DNA from: Elusimicrobiaceae bacterium
Lineage (GTDB): Bacteria > Elusimicrobiota > Elusimicrobia > Elusimicrobiales > Elusimicrobiaceae
NCBI GenBank assembly: GCA_016281355.1
Contig: JAEEIL010000034.1
Span: 1 to 59,966, forward strand
Direction: 5' to 3'
Length of the DNA: 59,966 nt
A model generated the notes under the pieces. That model was not told the DNA's origin and searched no databases. It saw only the letters and a list, made by a program, of their open reading frames with translations. The translations under genes and the position numbers were made by a program. Each line of letters begins with the position of its first letter. Position 1 is the first letter of the stretch. Shown in pieces: positions 8,792 through 17,686 of this stretch.

Positions 8792-11700
8792 ATGCTTAAA
8801 AGGTTTTTAACTATTGTTTTGCTAGTGTCAATGTTTTTTAATGCCTCCGGCGCAGAAATTTTAGCCGCTGAGGTGGCATCTTTTAATTCCCAAAAATCAA
8901 ATACTGATGAAACCCCAAAGAACTTGCTTGAAAGTTTCGGTCAAAAAGAACGTTTTAAACTTTTTGAGCCCGCCCGTTACGGCTTTTTAAGTGATGGAAA
9001 TGCACAACAATTTTTACCTCAAACAGAAGAAGAGGGAGAAGAAGAATATTTTAATTACTCCCGTGCATATCTTGAAAATATCATTACCGAAACAGAAGGT
9101 GCCATAGAATTACGCGGCAGGACAACCGAATATATTGAAATTTTAAACCCTTCACTCTTACTTCCGATTTACGGAACTACAATTTCTATGACGGGCCGCA
9201 AAACTTTCGGTTTAAAATACAATGCAAAAAAATACAATATAAAATCTACCACGACTAATAAAGATGTCAGTGATATTTCCATTGATCAAGAGATGCAACT
9301 TAAAGTCCAAGGTAAAATAAGCAATAGAATTTTTGTTGATATCGACTATGATGACCAAAGATCGGATTCCCAAAATATCGCAATTTCATACAAAGGAAAG
9401 GAAGGGGAACTTGTACAAAGCGTGGATTTCGGTGATATAACATTATCCTTACCGGCAACCCAATTCTTGTCTTACTCAAAGCAAGTTTTCGGTGCTAAAA
9501 TGCACCTTCAGCATAAAGATGCAAATCTGTATTTAATCGGCAGCCAAAGCAAAGGCGACAGTAAAACCAAACAATTTAAAGGCAACAGCGTTTTTGAGAC
9601 GGTAAATATTAAAGATTTAAATTATATTCGCCGCACTTATTACAGTTTGGAATTGAAAAATTCCACAGCTATGCCATCTTGGGATTGGAATTCCGATATC
9701 GTTGCAGGTTCTGTAGAAGTATATTTAAATGACCATCAAAATACAGGTTATCAAGTAGCAATGCAGGCAGCAGATTATAAAAATTGTGAAAATTACCCAG
9801 GTACAGGTGGCAATGCACCGTTCCGCTTGCTTACTGAAGGTGTTGACTATACCGTAGATATAAGCAAAAAAATGTTAATCTTTAACAGGCAGCTGTCCAG
9901 TACTGATATTGTTGCTGCTAATTTTAAAAATACAGCAGGGCAACAAACTACTGATATTTGCGGTGGCTTGCCTATCTTACTTAAAACCCAGGATGACCGA
10001 CCCTTGGCAAGTGCTACCGATGAAGGAAGTTATAACCTCGAAATCAAACGCTATTACAATATCGGTACTACGCAACTTTCACGTGATAACGGAACAGGTA
10101 ATTTTATTTTAAAATTGCTTGAATCAGACGGTACTGAAGTTCAATTTTGTACAACTAATCCTAATCCTCCCCTATATTGTCCAACACCTTTACAGGTAGA
10201 TTATGATAAAGGTACTTTTTACATAGAAACAGAATTCCCCGACGAGGGCTTATATAACACAACGCCTGTATCAGCAACAAACCGCTACTTTTTTGTGCAA
10301 TTTAATTCCACCGTAAAAACTTATTTTTTGGAACCTGATATCGTTGTTCAATCGGAAAAGGTAAAAATAAACGGTGCAACGATGGCAAGGAATAAAGATT
10401 ATTATATTGATTATTCTTCCGGTTATTTAACTTTTTATAATAGAGATTTAATCGGCGATAACAGCATAATAAATGTTGATTACGAAGTTTCAAATGAGGC
10501 TAAAGACAGTATGCTCCTCGGTGGACGTTTAAGTTATGACTTTACAAAAAATATCAGTATCGGTGCATCAATTTTACATGATTCAAATACTAAACCCAAA
10601 ACAGTTCCGCAAATAGGTGATTTAAGTAATTCTCTTACCACGATGGAAGCCGATGCAAGAATCAAAGATTTACAAGTTACCGAAGGCCTTAAAATTACCG
10701 CCGGTGTTGAAGGTGCAAAAAGCAAGAAGGATAATAACTTATTTGGTTATGCCATGATTGAAAACATGCAACAAATCAAAGAAAGAATCAGTGCTTCAAC
10801 GGTTTTCAGTGATTGGAAAATAGCATCTAACCCTACTGCGGAAAGTTCATATTTTAACAGTATAAAATGGGATTCACAAGAAATACCTGCTCTTGAAATT
10901 AACCCAAATGCCATTGCAAATTCTAACGAAAAACAAAATGTTCTTGTAATAAATTATGACTTTACAGGTTTACCGGCAACAAATGATGAAGTATCTTTGG
11001 TTTTCCCTATCAGTAATTACGGAGCAGATTTTACAAATAAAACCTTGATAGAACTTACTGCACTGGGTGAAACAAATGGGCCGGAATTAAATATCTCTTT
11101 TGGTACGATGGATGAAATGTCCGATAATTATACTGATTTGGCAGGCTTTACCAGGGAAGAAATGTTTCCTACTTGCAGTAAATATTATGACCCCTTGTAC
11201 AATACAGTACCTAAGACGGAAGATATGCGTTGTACCGGCCAATTAACCGTTGGCGAAGATAAAGGTTGGATATTCGTTGACCCTGATAGTACACCACATT
11301 ACTATAATCCTTTTGCTGATAACATCTATAATCCATTACCACAACCAAACGGTATAATTGATACGCAAGATTTAAACGGTAACGGTATTTTAGATACCTT
11401 TAGCCCCAGTTCAAAATCTATGGATCCAACTATCGGCGGTAACTTTGGTTTTGCAGGAACACCCTTTTTAGTTCCAAATGGTATGCCAGAAGAGAAATTA
11501 ACAAATACAACTTGGCAAACATTTTCGCTTGAAGTAGAAGATTTTAACTCTAATCGTTGGTCATCCATACAACAAATGCGTGTAACTTTAAAAAGAGGGG
11601 GAAAAGATAAAGGTACAATTAAAATTGCTAATTTAACTGTGTCCGGTAGTTCTTGGCAACCTTTAGATACCGACGAAACCATTTTAACCACATACGGTAT

Positions 11701-14206
11701 AAACAACGTTGATAATCCTGCTACTTACAAACCGATATTTAACGATCCCGGTGACGGGGGGATAACTTTCCGTACTTTGTATGGTTCTATCAACAATATT
11801 CGTGAGGAAAACTCAAACAATGTAATGGAACAATCTTTAGCAATTAAATATGATTTTACTTCTGCCAGCACAGATACCGTAAGTGTGCAAAAAAACTTTA
11901 ACCCTATGGATTTTTCGACACATGAAGAATTTCATTTCTTGCTATACAACACAACTCCACAAGATAATATGAAATTCTATCTACGTATAGAAACTGATGA
12001 TAGTAATTACAGTGAAATTGAAATTCCGCTTGACAGTGCATCTTTCCCGACAAATGAGTGGCGTTTATATAAATTAAAGCTTATTGACTTAAGCGGTGAC
12101 CATGTACCGGATAGGTGGGAAAATATTTCCTCATACCCGGCTACTTCCAGCTATGCAGGAAATTTAAATTATAAGCGCGTAGGTATAATCAAAGCAGGTG
12201 TACGGCAAGACGGCGGAACCGGACAACAGGGCGAAGTTTGGCTTGATGATATATTCCTTGCAAAGGGCGTTATTTCCGAGGGTGAGGCTTATGAAGCGGA
12301 TGCAACGATCAAGTATCAAGATTGGTTTGAAGCCGGCGGTAAAGTGCTTTATAAAGATGATTTATTCCAAACACCGATAACCGTTGCATCAAAACAAAAA
12401 AATAAAGAAGAAAATTACTTTTTGAAATTCAAAAAAATAAAACACTTACCGGTCGAAGCAAATTATTATCGCTCAAATACCGTAACACCTGATGTTTTAA
12501 ACCACGATACAACAAACACAGTAAGTTTGCTCGATAAAGGTGAAGTCGACCGTAAACGCGGTGCGGTTACAGCGAGATACTTAAACCCTAAATTACCGCA
12601 AATAACCGTCGGTTACAACTTTAATTCAACTGATTATGATATGTTGCAAAGAAAAGATGATAGTGATAATTACACTGCCGCTTTAAATTACAATTCATCA
12701 AAGCAAGGTTTAATTAAAAATGTAAATGCAAATATAGGATTTACAAATAATAAAGTAAATTATAATGAAACACGTTTACAGGCACTAGGCCCAAGTACTT
12801 ATAACACAGATGAAAAAGTTAAAAATTACTCGATAAAATTGAATTTAGTACCTTGGCAGGGTTCAAGTTTGGTGCCCAGTTATTCCCTAACGACTGCTGA
12901 TGAAAGCCGTAAATATTACAGCACCGAAATCAATAATTTTGAAAGTAAAAAATATGCCAAATATGCTGTAGAAAATGTAGGAATCAGCACATCACTTCGC
13001 TTAACTTCTTGGCTTGTACCAACGGCAAGTTATAATGCTGTAATTAAAGAAAATAATAATTTATCTAAACTTACACTTTCCGGGGATTCTATTGATATAG
13101 GCCAAGTAAAAAGTATAAACCGAAGTTCTGAAGGTAACCTTTCTTTAACTTTAAGCGGGCGTGACATATTTAAAAACAATAAGCTTTTGTCAACTTTAAG
13201 TGTATCAAACAACTATAAATTACAAGACGGTGATGCTTGGGACTATGTTGATAATGATTTTAATTCCTTAGATAAAATTTGGTTAAGAAGTTCAATGGGT
13301 ATAAATTCACCTTATGCCAAGCGTATGACGATGACACTTAGAAATACTTATACCAATTCACTGCGCTGGAACCCGTTTAAAGAATATGCCTTCGGCGGAA
13401 ATTTGATGCCTTTAAATTCTGTATCAATAATTAACAACTTTTCTTACACTACGCAAGAAAATGAAAATTTGGGTTCTTATTATCAAACAAAGAATACTAC
13501 TTTACCTGACATGGTTTTATTTATAGATAATTTAGAAAAGTTCTTTGACACTACCCCACGCTATATCTCCGGCACGAGTTTGAAAGTTAAATATTCCGAT
13601 ATTAAGAGCGAAACAATTAATACAAGTTTAAGTGATAATAAAACTTTCGGTGCTGATTTGAGATTCTTATTTATGAATACTTTTGACACAAATCTTTCTT
13701 ATACTCAAAGCACGACAGATAAAGATGATCTAAGAAATGCATCACCGTTAAGTGCATATCTCAGGCGTGATTTTACTGCACAGACAGCCTTTACTTATAA
13801 AAAATTCCGCATAACACCAAAATTTACTTACATTTTGGATAGCAAAAAGGAATTAACGAATCAAACACTTGCACTTGTTACACAAGTTAAAGAAATTATA
13901 CCTGCAATTACTTTTAAACTTGACTTTAATTTACCTAAAGGTTTTGCTTTACCGTTTACTTCAAAACAATATTTGACGACAAACCGCATTATTTGGACTA
14001 CAAATTTAAGTTACTCACGCCGCCGTGCCTTCACCGTTGATGATAACCGCGATTTACTTGATATAAATACGAACTTAGATTATGAACTATCAAAGAATGT
14101 TCGTTTTACTTTAACTGCAGCTTTCCAAAAATTCAAACATCTTTATATTAAGGAAAATTCTTATACCGCATATAATATCGGCACTTTAATGACGATACAA
14201 TTCTAA
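8792..14206 (+). CDS. Giant SprA/Sov-like outer-membrane protein
   Basis: This 1804-residue protein has a Sec signal peptide (to about residue 22). Its N-terminal third has segments that recall SprA, the translocon pore of type 9 secretion: YDDQRSDSQNIAISYKG, then SLPATQFLSYSKQVFGAK, a YIDYSSGYLTFYN block and IINVDYEV. Two central regions look like beta-sandwich modules. The last 700 residues alternate hydrophobic and polar residues like a large beta-barrel, and the protein ends in Phe after an aromatic-rich strand, as outer-membrane proteins do. SprA of Bacteroidetes is usually longer, about 2400 residues. A generic large outer-membrane barrel is the main alternative. It is followed after one base by comF. 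Confidence 0.6.
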   Translation: MLKRFLTIVLLVSMFFNASGAEILAAEVASFNSQKSNTDETPKNLLESFGQKERFKLFEPARYGFLSDGNAQQFLPQTEEEGEEEYFNYSRAYLENIITETEGAIELRGRTTEYIEILNPSLLLPIYGTTISMTGRKTFGLKYNAKKYNIKSTTTNKDVSDISIDQEMQLKVQGKISNRIFVDIDYDDQRSDSQNIAISYKGKEGELVQSVDFGDITLSLPATQFLSYSKQVFGAKMHLQHKDANLYLIGSQSKGDSKTKQFKGNSVFETVNIKDLNYIRRTYYSLELKNSTAMPSWDWNSDIVAGSVEVYLNDHQNTGYQVAMQAADYKNCENYPGTGGNAPFRLLTEGVDYTVDISKKMLIFNRQLSSTDIVAANFKNTAGQQTTDICGGLPILLKTQDDRPLASATDEGSYNLEIKRYYNIGTTQLSRDNGTGNFILKLLESDGTEVQFCTTNPNPPLYCPTPLQVDYDKGTFYIETEFPDEGLYNTTPVSATNRYFFVQFNSTVKTYFLEPDIVVQSEKVKINGATMARNKDYYIDYSSGYLTFYNRDLIGDNSIINVDYEVSNEAKDSMLLGGRLSYDFTKNISIGASILHDSNTKPKTVPQIGDLSNSLTTMEADARIKDLQVTEGLKITAGVEGAKSKKDNNLFGYAMIENMQQIKERISASTVFSDWKIASNPTAESSYFNSIKWDSQEIPALEINPNAIANSNEKQNVLVINYDFTGLPATNDEVSLVFPISNYGADFTNKTLIELTALGETNGPELNISFGTMDEMSDNYTDLAGFTREEMFPTCSKYYDPLYNTVPKTEDMRCTGQLTVGEDKGWIFVDPDSTPHYYNPFADNIYNPLPQPNGIIDTQDLNGNGILDTFSPSSKSMDPTIGGNFGFAGTPFLVPNGMPEEKLTNTTWQTFSLEVEDFNSNRWSSIQQMRVTLKRGGKDKGTIKIANLTVSGSSWQPLDTDETILTTYGINNVDNPATYKPIFNDPGDGGITFRTLYGSINNIREENSNNVMEQSLAIKYDFTSASTDTVSVQKNFNPMDFSTHEEFHFLLYNTTPQDNMKFYLRIETDDSNYSEIEIPLDSASFPTNEWRLYKLKLIDLSGDHVPDRWENISSYPATSSYAGNLNYKRVGIIKAGVRQDGGTGQQGEVWLDDIFLAKGVISEGEAYEADATIKYQDWFEAGGKVLYKDDLFQTPITVASKQKNKEENYFLKFKKIKHLPVEANYYRSNTVTPDVLNHDTTNTVSLLDKGEVDRKRGAVTARYLNPKLPQITVGYNFNSTDYDMLQRKDDSDNYTAALNYNSSKQGLIKNVNANIGFTNNKVNYNETRLQALGPSTYNTDEKVKNYSIKLNLVPWQGSSLVPSYSLTTADESRKYYSTEINNFESKKYAKYAVENVGISTSLRLTSWLVPTASYNAVIKENNNLSKLTLSGDSIDIGQVKSINRSSEGNLSLTLSGRDIFKNNKLLSTLSVSNNYKLQDGDAWDYVDNDFNSLDKIWLRSSMGINSPYAKRMTMTLRNTYTNSLRWNPFKEYAFGGNLMPLNSVSIINNFSYTTQENENLGSYYQTKNTTLPDMVLFIDNLEKFFDTTPRYISGTSLKVKYSDIKSETINTSLSDNKTFGADLRFLFMNTFDTNLSYTQSTTDKDDLRNASPLSAYLRRDFTAQTAFTYKKFRITPKFTYILDSKKELTNQTLALVTQVKEIIPAITFKLDFNLPKGFALPFTSKQYLTTNRIIWTTNLSYSRRRAFTVDDNRDLLDINTNLDYELSKNVRFTLTAAFQKFKHLYIKENSYTAYNIGTLMTIQF

Positions 14207-14207
14207 C

Positions 14208-14936
14208 ATGAAATACAAAGTAAAAATTATAATAGATAAAATAATAAATTTCTTTTTACCTCGCACCTGTTTTTGTTGCGGTGCTGATTTAAAAACTAAA
14301 AGTCTGTTATGCGAAGATTGCGTTAAAAAAGTGGAACCTGTTAAAGGTTTGATTTGCGAACGTTGCGGTGTTATGCTTAAATCAGGCGGTAAATACTGCC
14401 ATAATTGCCGTGGAAGTAAAATCTCAAAATACAAATGTTCTTTCATACGTTCTGCTTTACAGTTTAATGAGCCTACGCGTGCCTTGATACATGCTTTTAA
14501 ATACGAAAAGTATTTAAATATCGCACCTTATTTTGCAGAAGTTATGTACAGAACTTTCCGCAAATATCCGGAATATAGAGAAGCTACATTTTTAGTACCT
14601 GTACCTATATACAAAAGCCGTAAAAGAAAACGAGGTTTTAATCAGGCAGAAGTATTAGCAAACCATCTAGGAAAAATTTGCGGTACACCTGTTTTAAATG
14701 CTTTGGTGCGTATTAAAAACACGAAAAGTCAAACCAAATTAACACGTGATGAAAGAAAACAAAATATTTTAAATGCTTTTGCTTTGGCTAAAGGTATGGA
14801 ATCTCAAATAAAAAAACAAGCCGTAATTTTAATTGATGATGTTTGTACTACATCTGCAACTTTAGAGGAATGTGCCCTGGTTTTAAAAAAAGCCGGTGCG
14901 CGGGAAGTGTTGGCACTTACGGCACTTAGGGAATAA
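14208..14936 (+). CDS. ComF family phosphoribosyltransferase-like protein
   Basis: This 242-residue protein opens with Cys pairs that can bind zinc (C21, C23, C24, C35, C38, then C50, C53, C64, C67). It ends with a phosphoribosyltransferase fold whose PRPP loop reads VILIDDVCTTSAT. This is the ComF architecture, associated with DNA uptake in competent bacteria. KRKRGFNQAE, near residues 139-148, is another family signature. The start lies one base after the stop of the SprA-like gene, suggesting coupling. The presence of pilin-like genes in the window is compatible with competence but does not prove it. Confidence 0.85.
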   Translation: MKYKVKIIIDKIINFFLPRTCFCCGADLKTKSLLCEDCVKKVEPVKGLICERCGVMLKSGGKYCHNCRGSKISKYKCSFIRSALQFNEPTRALIHAFKYEKYLNIAPYFAEVMYRTFRKYPEYREATFLVPVPIYKSRKRKRGFNQAEVLANHLGKICGTPVLNALVRIKNTKSQTKLTRDERKQNILNAFALAKGMESQIKKQAVILIDDVCTTSATLEECALVLKKAGAREVLALTALRE

Positions 14937-14957
14937 CAAAATTAATATTTAATATGC

Positions 14958-14963
14958 TACAAT
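14958..14963 (+). promoter_or_regulatory. Possible minus-10 box of ispE
   Basis: TACAAT lies 24 bases before ATG 14988, with TGGAGGT as ribosome binding site in between. The minus-35 region is weak. Confidence 0.4.
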
Positions 14964-14987
14964 TTATTTTTGGAGGTAATAAATAAT

Positions 14988-15896
14988 ATGCAAGAAATAT
15001 CAACATTTGCACCATCTAAAATAAATTTATTTTTGGACGTCTTATCAAAAAGGCCGGACGGCTACCATGAAATACAATCTTTAATGGCCAAAATTGCATT
15101 GGGGGATGATTTAAAAATTGCCGTTGAAGAAGCCCCTCAAATCAAAATAGAACTCAAAGTCCGCGGACCTTTTGCTAAAGGTTTGAAGGAAGATAAAACA
15201 AACCTTGTTTACAAGGCCGCTATGGCGTTTTTTGAATATTTTAATATTAAAGCACATTGCCAAATTAGGCTTGAAAAGAATATTCCGCTTGCCTCCGGTT
15301 TAGGGGGGGGATCCTCTGATGCGGCTGCTACTTTGCTTGCGCTTTGCGCACTTTTTGGTATTGAACTTAACTCTAAACGCAAAAAAGATTTAGTTAAACT
15401 CGCCGCTAAGCTCGGTGCTGATATTCCGTTTTTCTTAAGCGATGATACTTTTATGCTTGCCGAAGGTATCGGCGAAAAGCTAACACCGGTTAAAAATAAT
15501 TTAAAAGATGATATTTATGTAGTTATCGCAAACCCGAATTTACCATCTCCGACAAAAGAAGCTTATAACGGCTTAAAATTGCCGAAGACAAAGAAAACTT
15601 TGACAAAGAACTCAAAAATTGCTAAACTAGTTAATGAGATCGAAAAGGGCGGCTCTCTAAAACAATTAAGCCCACTTATTTACAATAAGTTAGAGAGCAG
15701 CGTTTTTTTGTACTTAAAAGAAGTACAAGAGCTTAAAGAAAGGTTGCAAGATTCAGGGGTGGCCTTAATGTCCGGTTCGGGTGCAAGTGTTTTTGCACTA
15801 ATGGATAATAAAGCCAAAGCTGAAAAGATTGAAGCAACATTAAAAGCCGAAGGTTATACGGTATTTGTAACCCGCTTTTGGAGGGCGAGTTTATGA
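14988..15896 (+). CDS. ispE: 4-diphosphocytidyl-2-C-methyl-D-erythritol kinase
   Basis: This is a GHMP kinase of the non-mevalonate isoprenoid pathway, 302 residues from ATG 14988. It shows the N-terminal PSKINLFLDV, the RPDGYHEIQS motif, the ATP-binding LASGLGGGSSDAA and the C-terminal MSGSGASVFAL. The start follows TGGAGGT at 14971-14977; an upstream TTG at 14970 overlaps that site and is rejected. The conserved glycine loop is encoded by eight consecutive G. It is coupled to spoVG by a 4-base overlap. ispG of the same pathway is also in the window. Confidence 0.93.
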   Translation: MQEISTFAPSKINLFLDVLSKRPDGYHEIQSLMAKIALGDDLKIAVEEAPQIKIELKVRGPFAKGLKEDKTNLVYKAAMAFFEYFNIKAHCQIRLEKNIPLASGLGGGSSDAAATLLALCALFGIELNSKRKKDLVKLAAKLGADIPFFLSDDTFMLAEGIGEKLTPVKNNLKDDIYVVIANPNLPSPTKEAYNGLKLPKTKKTLTKNSKIAKLVNEIEKGGSLKQLSPLIYNKLESSVFLYLKEVQELKERLQDSGVALMSGSGASVFALMDNKAKAEKIEATLKAEGYTVFVTRFWRASL

Positions 15897-16237
15897 AGAT
15901 AACTGAAATTAGAATTCATTTGATGGGCGAAGAACGCCTTAAAGCATTTGCAAGCGTCACTTTTGATGATTCTTTCGTAGTAAGAAATATGAAAATCATT
16001 GAAGGCACAAAAGGCGTATTTTTAGGTATGCCTACAAGAAAGATGAGCGACGGTTCTTATAAAGATATGGTACACCCTATCAACCAAGAATTCCGCAAAT
16101 ATTTGGAAGACAATATTATCAAAGCTTATCAAGACGAACTTGCCAAAAACCCGCAAGGTGCAAGACCGGCTGCAGAAGCCGCACCTGCTACTGAACCTGC
16201 CCCGGCAGAAAGTGCAGAAGCACCTAAAGCAGAATAA
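15893..16237 (+). CDS. spoVG: SpoVG family nucleic-acid-binding regulator
   Basis: From ATG 15893 the protein has 114 residues. The first 85 match SpoVG: MKITEIRIHL, LKAFASVTFDDSFVVRNMKI and FLGMPTRKMSDGSYKD, then a HPIN-x-EFR motif. SpoVG proteins bind DNA or RNA as regulators in Firmicutes, spirochaetes and others. The tail (about 25 residues) is an Ala-Pro-Glu-rich low-complexity extension. GGAGGGCGAG provides the ribosome binding site within the end of ispE. Confidence 0.92.
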   Translation: MKITEIRIHLMGEERLKAFASVTFDDSFVVRNMKIIEGTKGVFLGMPTRKMSDGSYKDMVHPINQEFRKYLEDNIIKAYQDELAKNPQGARPAAEAAPATEPAPAESAEAPKAE

Positions 16238-16241
16238 ATTT

Positions 16242-16312
16242 TTCCGAGTGGTGTAGCGGTAACACGTCTCCCTTTGGAGGAGGAATCCTAGGTTCGATCC
16301 CTAGCTCGGAAG
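16242..16312 (+). tRNA. tRNA-Gln (anticodon TTG)
   Basis: The cloverleaf is complete: acceptor TTCCGAG (16242-16248) with CTCGGAA (16305-16311), D stem GTGT/ACAC, anticodon stem TCTCC/GGAGG with loop CTTTGGA (anticodon TTG at 16274-16276), and T arm CTAGG-TTCGATC-CCTAG. The terminal CCA is not encoded. A terminator follows. Confidence 0.95.
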
Positions 16313-16333
16313 CTTTAAAAACAAGACAAAACA

Positions 16334-16362
16334 AACGGCACTTAAAAAAGTGCCGTTTTTTA
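16334..16362 (+). terminator. Terminator after tRNA-Gln
   Basis: A perfect 10-bp stem (AACGGCACTT with AAGTGCCGTT) has a 4-nt loop and is followed by a T run. Confidence 0.9.
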
Positions 16363-16369
16363 ATTGAGT

Positions 16370-16500
16370 TATTTCCTTATACTCCCCGCCCCTTTGTTTA
16401 CAAAGGTGGAGGGGCTGGGGGTGGGGTTGTTAAATAAAAGTATTTCCTTATTTTATAACCCCGCTTCCAACTTCCCCACCTTAGAAAGGGGGGAAGAGTT
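16370..16500. repeat. Pair of GC-rich inverted intergenic elements with a flanking direct repeat
   Basis: Element A (16381-16428) and element B (16458-16500) are imperfect inverted copies; each ends in GGGGTT or AACCCC and folds on itself around CCTTTG/CAAAGG and CTTCCCC/GGGGAAG. The 11-mer TATTTCCTTAT occurs at 16370-16380 and again at 16441-16451, on both sides of element A. They stand out from the AT-rich surroundings and have no coding potential. Confidence 0.6.
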
Positions 16501-16515
16501 TAATGAAGAGTTTTA

Positions 16516-16544
16516 AAAAGCCCACAGTAAATGTGGGCTTTTTA
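16516..16544. terminator. Bidirectional terminator
   Basis: An 11-bp stem (AAAAGCCCACA at 16516-16526 with TGTGGGCTTTT at 16532-16542) is flanked by A and T runs. It can end the minus-strand operon whose last stop is at 16573. Confidence 0.8.
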
Positions 16545-16572
16545 GTCTATAAAAATAGGGTATATTACAAAT

Positions 16573-17187
16573 CTAATATTGTTTTTTATCTATCTTATTT
16601 TCAAGGGGTATATGGTATAAATCAGCATAATATTTTGTACAATCCAATATCGTATCCAAATCAGATTCTATACAAACTTCTCTAGTTTTAGGTCTAAAAA
16701 TATTTATACCAAACATGGCAGGAAGAAAGAAAATAAGACCAGACACCATACCGACTCTACCGCTTGGGTTATATGGAACTGTAAATGTCATGATCGTCAA
16801 AGATATAGCTATTATGATCAGTATTAATAAAATAATAACTTGTTGAATGTATTTTCTTTTATTAAGGCCGATTTGAATTAGAGTATAATTATGTTCTTTG
16901 TAGAAAGTAATATGCTTTATATCTGACCATAAAAATTTTACATTGTTTATAGTGATATGTGTAGGATAGATCCCAATAGATATCCTAGGAAAACATCTTG
17001 AAAAACAAAAGTACGTTAAGCAAGCTAAAACTAAAATTAAAGAAATACCAATTAAATATGTTTGTTTTGATATTGATGCTAATATTATTATAATTATTAA
17101 CCCCAACATTAACAAACCCAAAGGGAAAAACATGCAACCTGATGAGGGGTATTTTTTCTCAAAAACTTTATTTTCAATTGTTTCCAT
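16573..17187 (-). CDS. Membrane protein of unknown function, paralogue 1
   Basis: This 204-residue protein has two adjacent hydrophobic segments near the N-terminus (about 20-65) and two more near residues 115-160. In between lies a beta-rich stretch ending in the tetrad FLWSD and then alternating strands, which recalls small PH-like domains of membrane proteins, though this is tentative. It is clearly related to the next gene upstream: both have a GC-hydrophobic N-terminus, a C-F-x-R/H-x-F-S/P-R region and FLWSD. It is the last gene of the minus-strand operon, and a terminator follows. Confidence 0.55.
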   Translation of the reverse strand: METIENKVFEKKYPSSGCMFFPLGLLMLGLIIIIILASISKQTYLIGISLILVLACLTYFCFSRCFPRISIGIYPTHITINNVKFLWSDIKHITFYKEHNYTLIQIGLNKRKYIQQVIILLILIIIAISLTIMTFTVPYNPSGRVGMVSGLIFFLPAMFGINIFRPKTREVCIESDLDTILDCTKYYADLYHIPLENKIDKKQY

Positions 17188-17204
17188 AAAATTTTTTACC
17201 TAAT

Positions 17205-17675
17205 TTATTTCGATTCCATTATTGGTATTTTATATAAATTAACTAAATACACTATTGTTTTTAAAGCATTTTCGTATTGTTCTTGATTTAAAAGAGGAAT
17301 ATTTATTTTTAAGATTTGATCTCTAATTTTAATTGTAATAATTCTATTTTTATTATTGTATAAAATTCTTTCTACATCACTCCATAAAAATTTCTTATTG
17401 TATATAATATATTTTTGGCAAACAACTAATAATACTCTTGAAAATGCGTGATAAAAGCAAAATACAGTTATTAAAATAAAAACTATGTAAACAATAATTA
17501 AGAGTATTAAATCGAAAAATGGGTGAGGAAAATCAGACACATTAAACTTGAATCCTAATAGACAACCTATAATAGGCAAAAGTGTTAAAGATAACATTAT
17601 CAAACCTAATAAAAGAAACAAACAACCGCCTTTTCTTTTTTTGGTTTTAAAATAAATGCTACCGTTATAATCCAT
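17205..17675 (-). CDS. Membrane protein of unknown function, paralogue 2
   Basis: This 156-residue protein has two membrane spans (about residues 17-42 and 52-78) followed by a soluble beta-rich part with KKFLWSDVERI and a C-terminal helix. It aligns with its downstream neighbour but lacks the second membrane pair. It lies 11 bases after the MORN-repeat gene and 17 bases before paralogue 1, so the three are probably co-transcribed. No function can be assigned. Confidence 0.55.
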   Translation of the reverse strand: MDYNGSIYFKTKKRKGGCLFLLLGLIMLSLTLLPIIGCLLGFKFNVSDFPHPFFDLILLIIVYIVFILITVFCFYHAFSRVLLVVCQKYIIYNKKFLWSDVERILYNNKNRIITIKIRDQILKINIPLLNQEQYENALKTIVYLVNLYKIPIMESK

Positions 17676-17686
17676 TTGATAAAGAA

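Noticed and set aside
15303-15310. G8 run in ispE as a phase-variation switch
   Set aside because: It encodes the conserved GLGGGSS loop of an essential enzyme; similar G7 runs occur in mnmE and ftsI, so this is glycine codon use rather than a switch.
16380-16500. G-quadruplex function for the GC-rich intergenic elements
   Set aside because: The G runs of element A are better explained by pairing with C runs in the same element and in the inverted copy; no regulated gene starts next to it.
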